From: Helicostylum pulchrum
Taxonomy: Eukaryota > Mucoromycota > Mucoromycetes > Mucorales > Mucoraceae
DNA length: 64,000 nt
Assembly: GCA_025677825.1 (NCBI GenBank)
Contig: JAIXMO010000052.1
Coordinates: 62,001-126,000 of the forward strand
Direction of reading: 5' to 3'
Both the position numbers and the translations under genes were made by a program. Positions within the stretch are counted from its first letter, which is position 1. Every line of letters begins with the position of its first letter. Below, piece by piece: positions 12,985-24,333 of this stretch. Under the pieces are notes generated by a model. The model was not told the DNA's origin, ran no database searches, and saw only the letters and a list, made by a program, of their open reading frames with translations.

Positions 12985-13146
12985 AACATCCGTTTTGCTT
13001 ATATAATAATAAAAATAAAAAATACGTTTATACATATAACATGCAACAGTGGCTTATATTTTGTTAAAAAAAGAAAAAAAGTGACAGGAAGAATTTCTCT
13101 TTTTCTCTCTTTTTCTCTTTTATACATTTACATATATATTGACGCT

Positions 13147-13611
13147 ATGTCAGACCCTATACCACTTAGTCAACATAGTTTAGCACTGGAGTTAAGGAGT
13201 AATCCTATTAAAGGCAGAGGCGTATTCGCTAACCAAGAATTAGAAGGAAATCAACTTGTAGAGATATCACCCATTTTATTATTTAATCACGACGAATACA
13301 GTACACACGGAAAATACACAGTACTAGACCATTATACGTACTGTTGGCCTGGAGGATATGCACTTGCGCTTGGATTAGGATCTATGTTTAACCATGATAG
13401 TGAACCGAACGTTGGTTTTATTCGAGATATTGCCAATAGCTTGATTCGTTATGTAACGTTACGACCTATTAAAAAAAACGAAGAATTATGTATATCGTAT
13501 GGAAATCATTTATGGTTTGACGATGGATCTAAAAAAGAATCTGTCACTAGTGAGGAACCAGATGAGCCATTTCCTTTCTCACAAGACTCTGATCAAGAAG
13601 AGGAAAAATAA
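13147..13611 (+). CDS. Small SET-domain protein, putative lysine methyltransferase
   Basis: Single exon, 154 residues, begun at the MSDPIPLSQ ATG. A longer frame starting at 13081 adds only pyrimidine-rich leader sequence. The SET fold is covered from NPIKGRGVFANQEL (about 25) through GSMFNHDSEPNVGF (about 80), the SET pseudoknot motif with NHD in place of the usual NHS, to EELCISYGNHLWF (about 118). An acidic tail ends in QEEEK. There is no post-SET cysteine cluster, so it belongs to the short SET-only group. Target unknown; either a histone or another protein lysine is possible. It lies 160 bp downstream of DBP4. Confidence 0.85.
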   Translation: MSDPIPLSQHSLALELRSNPIKGRGVFANQELEGNQLVEISPILLFNHDEYSTHGKYTVLDHYTYCWPGGYALALGLGSMFNHDSEPNVGFIRDIANSLIRYVTLRPIKKNEELCISYGNHLWFDDGSKKESVTSEEPDEPFPFSQDSDQEEEK

Positions 13612-13791
13612 GCCTACACACACACACACCCCCTTATAATTATCCTTCTCCTTATTTGTCTCCCTAATAAAGGCATAACAATCATGTGATGCTTTAGAGT
13701 TGAGTTTTCAATGTTATCCCCTTCTTATTTTATTTTTATTTGTTTCCCTTTTTCTTTTTTTTTTCACATAAAAAAAAAGGGACTTATATAT

Positions 13792-15106
13792 ATGACGACA
13801 ACTATAACTACAGCCAATTCTATTATTGGTTACAAAGTTGGTAACTCGTACAAGATAGGTGCGAAAATTGGTTCTGGTTCATTTGGAGAGATTCATAAAG
13901 GTAAAGAAACCAACAGTAGATAACGATATATAAAGCACGATAGCAACAACAACAAAGGTTCACGCGATATATGTATATAATTAGGTACAGAAGAAAAATC
14001 AGGAGAGGAAGTCGCTATAAAATTAGAAAAGGTGTCAGCTAAACATCCACAACTTGAATATGAATACCGTGTATATAAAGCAATTGCTGGTGGAACAGGA
14101 ATACCTAGAGTGAGACACTTTTCAACAGAGTATGATTATAATAGTATGGTAATGGATAAATTAGGACGTAAGTGGTTATATATGAATCCCCCCCCCCTTT
14201 TTTTTTGTATTATTATTTTGATCATACATAATAATAATCATCATGTGCGAAATAACATATATATAAATGTAGCATCACTTGAAGACCTCTTTAATTTTTG
14301 TAAGCGAAAGTTTTCACTTCAAACTGTTATCATGCTAGCTGATCAAATGATCACCAGAATAGAATATTTGCATTCAAAGAAATTCATTCATCGTGATATT
14401 AAACCGGACAACTTTTTAATGGGTTTAGATGGCCATAATTATTTAGTCAACTTAATCGATTTTGGTTTAGCTAAAAGATATAGAGATTCAAAGACAAATT
14501 CACATATACCATGGAGAGAAGGAAAGAACTTGACAGGTACTGCAAGGTATGCCAGTACACATACGCATTTAGGAAGAGGTGAGAGATGTCACAACTTAAT
14601 CCCCTCCTTTTTTTTTATTTTAATTAACATCGTTTTTTTTCTTCTGTAGAGCAATCTCGTAGAGATGATTTAGAATCCCTTGGTTACGTATTAGTCTACT
14701 TTTATCGAGGTTGTTTACCTTGGCAAGGCTTAAAAGCAAAGACAAAAAAGCAAAAGTATGAAATGATTAGTAGTAAAAAAGTAACAACACCACTAGATAA
14801 ATTATGCAAAGGGATGCCGTTTGAGTTTATGACCTACCTTGATTACACTCGTAAATTAACGTTTGAAGGTCAGCCAGATTATAATTTCCTGCGCGATCTG
14901 TTTCGTAAAGTAGCTATTCGTGAAGGCATCACGCTTGACTTTAAGTTTGACTGGTTAATATTCATGATGGTAACTTTTTCTATTAAATATTACTAATAAC
15001 CTTACTAAATATCTCTTTTTGTATGTAGGAAAACGATAATAAAATAAAGGGTCTTAGTACGATAGATACAAACAAGTTGGTCGTATCACAACAGCAAGTT
15101 ATCTGA
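13792..15106 (+). CDS. Casein kinase 1 family protein kinase
   Basis: Exons 13792-13900, 13985-14167, 14273-14578, 14650-14969, 15029-15106; 331 residues. The glycine loop is [13 protein letters not shown] (about 24), the lysine lies in EVAIKLEK, the catalytic loop is HRDIKPDNF (about 136) and DFGLAKRY is near 159. The CK1 hallmark [25 protein letters not shown] is split by intron 4 but reads perfectly after splicing. Intron 3 splits LG-PSLEDLF. The kinase domain is complete, but the C-terminal tail after the last intron is only 25 residues, with no Cys-rich end for membrane attachment, so it resembles CK1 alpha or Hhp types rather than Yck. CK1 kinases act in DNA repair, trafficking and signalling (family knowledge). 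Confidence 0.93.
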
Positions 15107-16018
15107 TCCATACATTCATTTCTTTCTTTCTTTCTTTCTTTCTTTTATATCTCGACCACAATAAATCACAACGAACCCTCCCATTGTCGTCCATACTTTC
15201 AAGTTGTATAAACAAATACATGCCTTTTTTTGTTTTTGTTTCGGCAGTTTCATCTTTTTATCAGTGCAATAATGGAGAGGGATGCACTCTCTACACAACG
15301 TGTTTATTACGCTCTTTGATTAACCCAATCTAATTTTAGTCAGAAGAGCTTAAATAATATTCTCCTCCCCACAATAAAAATAGATTTTACTGCATGATGC
15401 ATCAAATTACACAAAAAAAAAACCTTGTACTTATCTCTCTCCCTCTCCTGAATCCCAAATAATGGCGATTAATTAGTACTTGGTACATGATAACTTTTCA
15501 GTCGAAAAGTGATGATTGTTTCGTTACTAATTACACACGTTCAACTTTGCTTTATCCGCATAAAATGGAAACCGACTGAGCACGCTACCAGAGCGCTTCG
15601 ATTTTTCATAGTTTTCATCCTTTTTTACCATGTCTCATTAGGCGTCCAGCCTTAACTTTATTTTCTTCGTTTGATGAGGGATCATTATAAAAGGTCAAAC
15701 TTTAGAATCGATTTAACTAAGCGTAACAACTGATGAAATAATTTATCTAGAAACGAGTATCTATACATTAACTTTTAGTTAACATATATCTTACAACGTA
15801 CATTAAGTGCAGTAAGTTTATTGTAAAATGAAGAAAGAGCAAAATTGAATCAGGAACAAAAAGTAATTCCACTGAGCCTGTTTATTATGTAAGCCTGCAC
15901 TAATCCATTCCAAACGATTTAATTGGATATATCCGGCCCAGCTATGGTGCTCACCTCTTTTTTTTTCCCTTTCTCTCTTTCTTCTTTCCATAAAACACAC
16001 TTGTATAAAAATAAAGCA
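15107..16018. other. Intergenic region
   Basis: No gene supported. It holds a TTTC microsatellite at 15119-15146 just after the kinase gene, and C/T-rich tracts just before the next ATG at 16019, as seen upstream of many genes here. Confidence 0.6.
15119..15146. repeat. TTTC microsatellite
   Basis: About six uninterrupted copies of ttct/tttc directly after the CK1 stop codon, probably inside the 3' UTR. Confidence 0.9.
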
Positions 16019-17481
16019 ATGTCTGACCAAAGTAATAAAAAAAAACCCTTGAAAAAGTTAATTAACGAAAAGCTAACAATAGTAATAAAAAAGGTTCAAC
16101 TTATGCTGTACTTCAAAGTGTACCAGTAATGGTATCCCCACTATATAGATTACCAAAGAAGGTTTCCTGAAGAAAAAAAAAAATCAAATTCTACTGTTTT
16201 TTAAATCCTAATACCTCCCCCCTCCCCTTTTTTTTTAGGTTATGGTCGCTAGCGAACTAAAAATGGTGCCTGACGATGTAAACAAACTAGTAAGAAAAGA
16301 TCATGTAAACCTTGGATTTTTTTTGTAAAACAATCTAACAGATTCTTTATTTAAAAAAAGCCTGCATACCCTTTCGCTGTAGAACGAGATGTCATTGCAC
16401 AAGTCGAAGCAGCTCGTAAACAAACTTTTGAATCGGAAGAAGCCTTCCAACAGCTAAAAAACCAGTATCAGCAGGATAGACTAAATAAACAAAAGGCAGC
16501 AGCCAGAAAAATTGCACCTGGATTTCTTGATACCGATACTCGTATTTTAAAACCAGAACAAACGTATGCTCAAGAATTTGCAATGCCCGCGGAAGAAGAA
16601 TATGGTAGCAATAATACTTCACCACAAATGTTACAACCTTCTGCTAGTAGTACAACTCAAGATAAAGTACAGGTTGTTGAAGCTAGTCCGGACAAGGTAA
16701 AAAAATAAAAAATATTGCTATGGTGTTTATATGGGGTTACCAACATTTTTTTTTTTTTTTGTAGCATTTCGATTATCTCAAGTTTGAACAAGGATTGGCT
16801 CCTGCTGATCCTTGGGATACTCCCGAGAATGATATGGTCGCTTTAAGATCTATTCTAGGTAGTCCCAAGACTGATTTCAATAACAATCGTACTCCCACAC
16901 CACCTTCTTATCCGCCTCAACAATATCAAAACCAGAACCAGAACCAAAACCAACAACAAAACCAACAACAACAACAACAGCCACAACAACAGCCACAACA
17001 ACAGCCACAACCAAGACCGTATCAAAAGAACGAAGGAGGTATTATTTTCTATAAAAAAAAAGGACCATATTTTTCTTAGTGTGATACTCAATTACTTTTA
17101 TGTGTAGTCTATTGGAGCTTTCAAACGAATATGAGTAGCTCGCCAAGCAACATGTACCCAACTCAATTATTGCAAAGACAAGCTCACTCTACAAACTCTG
17201 TCCCTGCTTTACCACCCAAACTCTTTAACCCATTACCTTCCTCCTCTACATCTTCACCCATCATGTCTCCACCTGTACTTCCACCGCCAAGTGATTACCA
17301 TAAATCAAACTCGGTGCCTCCTCCTCCTCCTTTACCTCCTCTACCTACAGGCTCTCCCCATGAAAATCTAATTTCGGAGTTGGGTATTATGGGCTTTTCA
17401 AGAGCCCAAGCCATTGATGCTTTGGAAAAGAATGATAACGATTTAATCAAAGCGACCAATTTTCTTTTAGACCAAGCTTAA
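16019..17481 (+). CDS. UBAP1-like UBA protein, candidate ESCRT-I subunit
   Basis: Proposed exons: 16019-16031, 16094-16161, 16239-16289, 16361-16696, 16765-17038, 17108-17481; 371 residues. The C-terminal UBA domain (about 330-371) reads LISELGIMGFSRAQAIDAL and DLIKATNFLLDQA. The N-terminus after splicing reads TYAVLQSVPVMVSPLYRLPKK.. and YPFAVERDVIAQVEAARK, which matches the order of features in the UMA domain of UBAP1 (VPF.., P-KV, YDFSLEK followed by a charged helix). The middle is disordered, with Gln/Asn and Pro runs and a short NDMVALRSILGSP motif reminiscent of UBAP1. UBAP1/MVB12 subunits link ubiquitinated cargo to ESCRT-I on endosomes (family knowledge). Two introns end in AAG and one starts GTTTCC, so the 5' exons are less sure than the rest. 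UBA certain; UMA inferred by eye. Confidence 0.7.
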
Positions 17482-17608
17482 TTCGAAAAAATAAAATAAA
17501 GTAAACTTTTTTTTTAAAAAAAAGTGGTGTGTTGTGTTGTGCGTGTGTGCGTGTATATAAAAAAGTAAAAGATTGTATGTATTATGTATATTGATATAAA
17601 GTAATTTT

Positions 17609-18512
17609 CTATGATCCCCACCATGAAAGAAGACCTAAACCATCTTCTGAAATTGCACACTATTTTATACGTTAGTTTACCTCAATTATGAAAAACACCA
17701 AAAAAAAACAAAAACAAAAAAAAACTTACAGTGATAGAATAAGGTGGTATCTTTGTTGAATTACCAGCAAGATCACTACTTGCAGCTGCATCAGCTACAG
17801 ATTGACGTCTACCAAACGATGAAGCAGGTGTGTGGTTTGTCGGTGTTGTATCCGTAAACTGTTCGCGCAATACTCGAAATCGAATCGATTCTTCTATATC
17901 CATAAACATCTTTTCTCCTTCGTAGTTCCAAACCCATACTTGTTCTGCTGGATCACTATTAAATAGTAATAAAAAAAGTCAGCGTTTTTTTTTTGTTACT
18001 TGATTTGAAATAGTATTTTGTTACAATTTAGATCCGGGTTGAAGAGCTCCACCAGGAATCAAAATATCGTCAAAGAATCCCATAGACACTATGTATTTAT
18101 ATCAATACTTCATCCCTTTCTAACTTTCAGAATCTAAACCTTTTTTTTTTTACCTCTTACACCACTAGGAGAACAACTCTTGATTTTACCCGTCAAAATT
18201 TCTCCAACAAAAGGTCTAAACACAACCACTCTAAATAAAACTTTTTTTTTTCGCAAGTAATTTAGTGTCAATCTCGCCAGTATATACAGTATGCATAATA
18301 GTACCTTTTACGTAACTACACCCGTCTCCATAAAGAATAAAACCTTCTGAAGTATGTAAAATATCGTGTACACATATGCAAAGACCTACTTCTTGAACTA
18401 CTTTATTAGCGTACTTTTCATTCAATACATCGGTGATTGCTCCACTGTCTTCTTTTTTAAAGTCATTAGGTACGATTTTGACGGTGTCCTCAATTTCTGA
18501 AAGAATAAACAT
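17609..18512 (-). CDS. RPC25: RNA polymerase III subunit RPC8/Rpc25
   Basis: Exons 18512-18305, 18228-18154, 18088-18025, 17955-17730, 17659-17609; 207 residues, the usual length. The start MFILSEIEDTVKIVP, then NEKYANKVVQEVGLCICV and GDGCSYVK match the Rpb7-like N-terminal domain. The OB/S1 part reads VVVFRPFVGEILTGKI, SCSPSGV, SMGFFDDILIPGG, EQVWVW and EESIRFRV, and the end GLGLLSWWG is characteristic. Rpc25 pairs with Rpc17 in the Pol III stalk that helps initiation (family knowledge). The first intron's acceptor is placed at TTAGAG to keep frame; this drops the usual two or three residues between VK and VVF. Tail-to-tail with the UBAP1-like gene, 127 bp between stops. Confidence 0.92.
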
Positions 18513-19379
18513 GTTTATGTATAAAAATATACAATGAATAAGAATACACTTGAAAAAGAAAGAAAAAAAAAATATTTTTGAAGCAAAAAAAAAACTGTGA
18601 CTCTTAAAACTTGAAATTGGTATTTCTTCCAAGACTACATGCTGTTTGAAATTAACTTTGCAGTTCCAAGTATTTGAAATACTAAGCATTGTTACTTTTA
18701 TCATAACTTTGGATTGTATATTAGAACACAAAAAAAAAAAGGATTTGTCTTTCCCTCTGTCTTACAGATAATCATGGTATTTAAGCGACTTTGTTTTGAG
18801 TGTCTGGTTGTACAAGTAAAAATAACTCTCTACTGTAAAAGCTAAAATACTATATCACTACAAAGTCTCACTTCTTTGAATACAGCGGTAATTCCATAGG
18901 AAAATGAGTGTCATAATACGCGTTGAATATTATAAATAAAGACAAATGCTATCATATTTTAAATAAAAATGTTTATTGAGTAGCAATACTAAATATAAAA
19001 ATGTACCCCTCTTGGTTGACAAAGTGAGAATACTTGGCTACTGATTATATATCTTTAGTTTGGTACATTTCAGCAATAATCCGAAATTGCGATATTCAGC
19101 TTCCTCTTCTAGTATCCTTGTAAATGATGACTCTAATTTAGAGACAATATCCGTGGTGGTTGCGAAGGTGTCGGTACTGCGGCTGTAGAGTTTGGCTCGA
19201 ACTTCAAAGCTTGGGTTGTAGGCGTACCCGTAATTATTTCAGTAAAATACGTAGCTCAAACGTCTGAGTTCTCCAGTTTTCTGTTTAGCTGGTGCAGATA
19301 CTGTACGGGTATCAGGTTAATGAGACTGACAGGAAAATAAAAAACATGAAAACTTACCCCTATAAAAAGGTATTACGCG
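18513..19379. other. Upstream region of RPC8 and spacer
   Basis: AT-rich DNA with no gene supported. Bases just above 18512 should include the RPC8 promoter. The distal part borders the relic zone. Confidence 0.5.
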
Positions 19380-21300
19380 TCATCGACAGTAGGCCGCTCC
19401 TTCGTTTCCTTTACAGAAAAAGGTGGCGATATGATAAAATTCATCAGTATTTATTTGACTGACTTTCGGATTGAAATGAGGACATGGTATACCAAGTATA
19501 ACGGAGCAAGCACCGGAGAAAGCTATTGCTTTAGCAGAAAGTGAATCTTGAACCGATACTATACCCTCTGTCTCCGACAAACATAATTTTCTTAACATCT
19601 GTCGAGGGTGAGATATGATACCTTTCTTTTTCACAAAGGCGATCTAGAAACGTTCTTCTCTTAAGCTCGTTTGTTCTTTTTTTTTATTCTTTTGGGTGAA
19701 TAATAGAAATTGCGGAGCGTATCAATATCAGGTACAACTACTTTTTCCAATCATCTGCTTCATTCACTGATGTAAGGTCATCTATACTGCTATTGGCCAT
19801 TTTTGATTCAATATTTAAAATTCTTATTCCCACGTCATCTTTCTTTTTTTCCCTGTACTTAGGTAAGAACGATTCCCACTAACATAATCTACATATCTAG
19901 AATATATACAAAAGCTCTTTGGTATCTTCAGTAGCTCAGTGTCTAAGTTCGATGCAGGTGCATGAGGATATATTAAGAATTTATATTAAAACACACGTAT
20001 GAAAATTAAAGAATATCCAGTAGCTTGTAAAATAGCAAACTTGTACGATCCAAAACGAAATTTAAACTTTTCCATGTAAAAATTTACGGTTTTTGACATT
20101 GACACTAGACCACTGTCGGCTCCAGAGAAAGTATTTTTGCCTGAGTTAAGCAGAGTGGAACCAATTGTGCAATTTTTGGCTCATTCCATTCCTTTGTATT
20201 TCTGTTCACTTATTACGAATTTGGTGTCAGTCACTGCCCTCTGAAGGTCTGTATTGATCATATTATCGAACATCAATTGGCAGTTCGCTGCTAACTTTCC
20301 TTTTGTTTGCTGAATATAATCATCGAACCGGTTTCTTTCTGCTTTTATTGCTTGCATTTTTTTTTCGTAAAGACGAGAGTTATAGTTATTTTGTGTACTT
20401 GTCAAATGTCTCTTTCTTGATCCACTTTTTTGAATGTTATTTTTCAAGAAAAAATCTTTCTTCTTGGGTTTTTAAATCCTGTAGTTGCCTTCGAAGAGCA
20501 TCGAGCATCAACTTCGGTTTGTTGAATTATTTTAATTTGCTTGGATTCAACAGCTTCAGCTATAGTGACATTTTTCTACGTGTCGTTATTGGAAGGGATT
20601 ACTGACGAAGATTATCTATCAAAGTTTCTAAGATATCCGTTCACTCGTAGGGTTTTGCATCTAGGAATTATCATCATGTTATGTGCAAAATCTGACCCAT
20701 GCTTGCTGGAAAGGGTTTCGATTTGGTTCAAGCTAAAGAAAGAATCAGAACTTGACGTGATCTAATGACTTCGTTATTGTAATTATATAAATTCATAGGT
20801 CTCCTTGCATTGGGTGAAGATACAATATAAAATACTGTCGGCGCATCTAACTTGAATGATAGTAAAGTTGATGGTTTCGTCAAAGAAAATAGTTTCTTTT
20901 TAAACTCTTTGTATCCGGTATAACGAAAGATGCCGTTACACATCAGCATAAAAGGCAATCGGCTGATGACGCTATGATTATTAGATTTTTCATGTACGTA
21001 CATACAGTGATAGGAAATTGATAATCTTTACACACATTACCAGTTTCTTTGACCTTAACGAAAAGCTTACAGAGCTAGAAACTCGACTCTCTGAGAACGT
21101 TGGTCCAGGTTTTTTAAGTCACCGAGTCTTAATAGATGATTTCAAATGGTTTAGGCACCCTCTTGAGATATTTCAATCTGAATCCCCTGTTGAGCTATCC
21201 TTAGCTTCCGGTAGTCGGGTTAAAGCATCTGGATTAGTGTCTGCGTCAATTTCAATTTCAAGTTCAAGTTCAAGTTCAAGTTCTTGATCTTTCATCGTTT
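19380..21300 (-). pseudogene. Broken TnpB/Fanzor-like (OrfB Zn-ribbon type) gene
   Basis: Read on the minus strand, protein-like pieces lie in a sensible order but in different frames. An acidic Leu/Glu start is near 21285. Then come VISRLPFMLMCNGIFRYTGY (near 20960), FAHNMMIIPRCKTLRV (near 20650), a coiled-coil stretch (20520-20181), SGADSGLVSMSKTV (near 20120), KKIMFVGDRGYSIGSR (near 19570) and QDSLSAKAIAFSGACS (near 19530), ending CKGNEGAAYCR and a stop at 19380. The GADSGL and DSLSAKAI blocks fit RuvC-I and RuvC-III of TnpB-like nucleases. The Zn-ribbon Cys pairs expected before RuvC-III are missing, apparently deleted together with a frame change. At least three stops or frameshifts make it nonfunctional. 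Assignment rests on motif order and on recollection of a repeated Mucorales protein family; moderate. Confidence 0.45.
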
Positions 21301-22037
21301 CATTAACTTTTTGGAGTTTAGTCTGTATTTTTTTTTTCTAAAAAAACAGTTAGGGACTAGAATTTTAAACGCGAATGTCTGACTCTTACATTTTCAGAAG
21401 TATAATGTAGATTGTTTGTAAGTTTTGCTTGGGTTTTGAGCGGGAATATCTCTAATAGTTTATTTTCGTTATACTCTAGTTAAACTATTGTCGTTCCACA
21501 TGTTTAAGCATAAGGAATCATATATATTTGGGATATGGATTATTTTTTCTTGGATGCTGATTACTTCATGATCGTTAAATCTAAACTAAATTCAGTTACT
21601 ACTTAGTTTTGTGTCAGTTATAAAAGTGATCCTCGACGAAAAGAAGACTTGAGTGGGAATTTTAGTTTCAGAGATTGTTGAAGTAATTTTTTTTTTTCAT
21701 CACTTGTATTAGGCTATTTGCATATATTCCGTATTTCAAACCTTCTTTGGTGTCAAATAAACGGTGTAATACCACCTTTCTCCAGTAAAGGCATATCCGA
21801 TTTGTATATTCATATTAAGATCTACGATAACAGATAAATTGCTTGATATATAAACCACGTAGAATAGCATAAAAGCCTTACTATAAGGTGTACTGTTGTG
21901 TTGATACCAAGAGATCCTCGGTATAACTACCTTTGTACATTTTCAATTTATATTGCAATATCGTTATTAAATTCTACGTTTCTAAAATCAGAAAAAAAGA
22001 ATATATAAATGTTGCTAGACTTACGGATATTTCATAT

Positions 22038-22655
<618 letters not shown>

Positions 22656-23640
22656 TTACAAACTATTATTCACGTATTAAAATAAATACCAAAGTAAAAA
22701 AAAATCGTCAACTCTCAAATCAAACCAAACCTTTCGATTCCTGAGGAGACTAAAGTCCCTCTTAATCAAATGGATCACTTTTTGAACACTTTTCTTCAGA
22801 CTTACGCTGTTATGTGTATTTCAAGAAAGCAGTTGTCAAAAGAAGAGAACTATCTGGTATCTATTATAGGCACAAGACTTATTTTTGCAAAAAATCGGTA
22901 GTCTAGTCTAGACTTACCAGAACTTGTGGGGCCTCTTGTATATCTGTCCAAAACGCTTCAAAAAAGATTGATTATCCTGCATGCAAGTCTTTTTTTTTTA
23001 TTTTCAAATTTTTCTTTAAATACATCGCTTCAAGTTACTTTTTTTCGTGCCAGCAATAACTTAATATACTCTACTTGGTACACTCTACTTGAAATAAGGT
23101 GTCTGATATGATACACTCTACTTGGAATTAACCCTGTGGCCCGAGAGAAAACCGTTAACCCCCACTGTGTTTTTCCCCAGCCACTTCTCTTTACGTTTCA
23201 AATTGAGTGGCCAGAGTGTAGATTACTGGTGAAGCCCGTCCAGTAATCAAGTAATCACCCTGAAAACAAGTTTGGATGAAGCCAAAAAAACCAACTTAAG
23301 CGGTTGGATATAATTATTCAAGGTGGTATAGTTTTTACAATTAAAGTGCCTTCAAGATAGAGAACAGAGCAATTACGATATATATAAAAAAAAAGAGAAA
23401 TAATAGCTGTTCAATTAATGCATATTAACTTATGCATTTTCTTTGATTGTTATCCTTTTATTCGAATCAATAAATTAAATGTCGACTACTTCGCACATAT
23501 CAAAAAAAACGCAAATTTTCCGTATACGATTCGGTACATTACATTAACCCAACGGCTATGTTACTTTATTATTATATACATCTAAAAGAAATCAGGGAGG
23601 AGGGGGGGGGGGGGGCACATAGAAAGACACTATTCCATAC
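22656..23640. other. Intergenic region
   Basis: No gene supported. A 12-15 bp phrase related to actctacttggt is repeated three times at 23070-23126. A G-run lies at 23602-23614, close to the GEMIN8-like stop, and would be in its 3' UTR. Confidence 0.5.
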
Positions 23641-24246
23641 TTACATCTTGAAAGGAAGTACGGGCCAAAGAATGACGGGTACTTCATCACTGGTACAAGA
23701 CGCCAAATAAGCTGTATTTAACAATTCCTCTTGAATTTTAATCAAATCACTTTTTTCTGTACGCTCATTGATCAATACAAGACTAGTGGCAGGTGCTTCC
23801 ATACCACCACTAACATGAACTGTCGATTCGTCATACTGCCAATCTTGCATTCCTCCTTGATCGTCCACTTGCTCTCTTAAACGTTCTTCTTCCCGTTCCT
23901 TTCTATAAGCTTCTGAAAATCGAAATATTTCAATTGCTTCCTTGGATAATTCTTCTTCTTCTTCTTCGTATTGATTATTTTCCTCATAGTACTGGTTTTC
24001 ATATTGTTGGTTGTCGACGTGTTCTTGGTCATGGTACTCTTGCTCAGTGTAATAAGGTTGTTGGGAATATGCCGGTGTTTGTTGATACGATTGATCAACT
24101 GAGTCATAAAAAGGCTGTTGGTCAGTAGAATACTCTTGCTGATAATACGTTACGTACTGTTGCTGTTGCAGCATGACCTGCCATTGAGCTCTTTGATCAG
24201 GTCCAAAGTGCTTTGTATGAAAATCTCTAAAGCCTAATCTATTCAT
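23641..24246 (-). CDS. GEMIN8-like SMN-complex protein
   Basis: Intronless, 201 residues. The start reads MNRLGFRDFHTKHFG, followed by a Gln/Tyr-rich low-complexity region (about 25-95), an acidic patch, then LSKEAIEIFRFSEAYRKEREEERLR (about 100-125) and a C-terminal end LWPVLPFKM. A charged helix beginning (L/M)..E....F..(T/A).R..ER and a terminal YWPVIPL-like motif are the diagnostic parts of metazoan GEMIN8; the match here is good at both places. GEMIN8 holds Gemin6/7 in the SMN complex, which loads Sm rings on snRNAs (family knowledge). It is divergent from the MORG1 gene with 87 bp between the start codons. Homology at this length is by motif only. Confidence 0.72.
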   Translation of the reverse strand: MNRLGFRDFHTKHFGPDQRAQWQVMLQQQQYVTYYQQEYSTDQQPFYDSVDQSYQQTPAYSQQPYYTEQEYHDQEHVDNQQYENQYYEENNQYEEEEEELSKEAIEIFRFSEAYRKEREEERLREQVDDQGGMQDWQYDESTVHVSGGMEAPATSLVLINERTEKSDLIKIQEELLNTAYLASCTSDEVPVILWPVLPFKM

Positions 24247-24333
24247 ATATAAAAAAAAAGATAAAAAAAAAGAAGAAACAGACTTTAACTCAGCTTGCTT
24301 TTTCTTTTTTCTTTTTTCTTTTCCACTTTTTCA
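24247..24333. promoter_or_regulatory. Bidirectional promoter between GEMIN8-like and MORG1
   Basis: Only 87 bp separate the two divergent start codons. The space consists of A-tracts and a C/T-rich run (ttctttttt repeats), with a tatata stretch next to the GEMIN8-like start. Two promoters cannot be fully separate here. Confidence 0.65.

Noticed and set aside
16855..17091. Leu/Val-rich minus-strand frame opposite the UBAP1-like gene
   Set aside because: Antisense of the Gln repeat, giving an artificial hydrophobic stretch.
19920..19960. Possible tRNA (gtagctcagtgtctaagttcgatgc)
   Set aside because: Has a D-arm-like gtagctcagt and a ttcgatgc, but the spacing is too short for a tRNA and no acceptor stem pairs.
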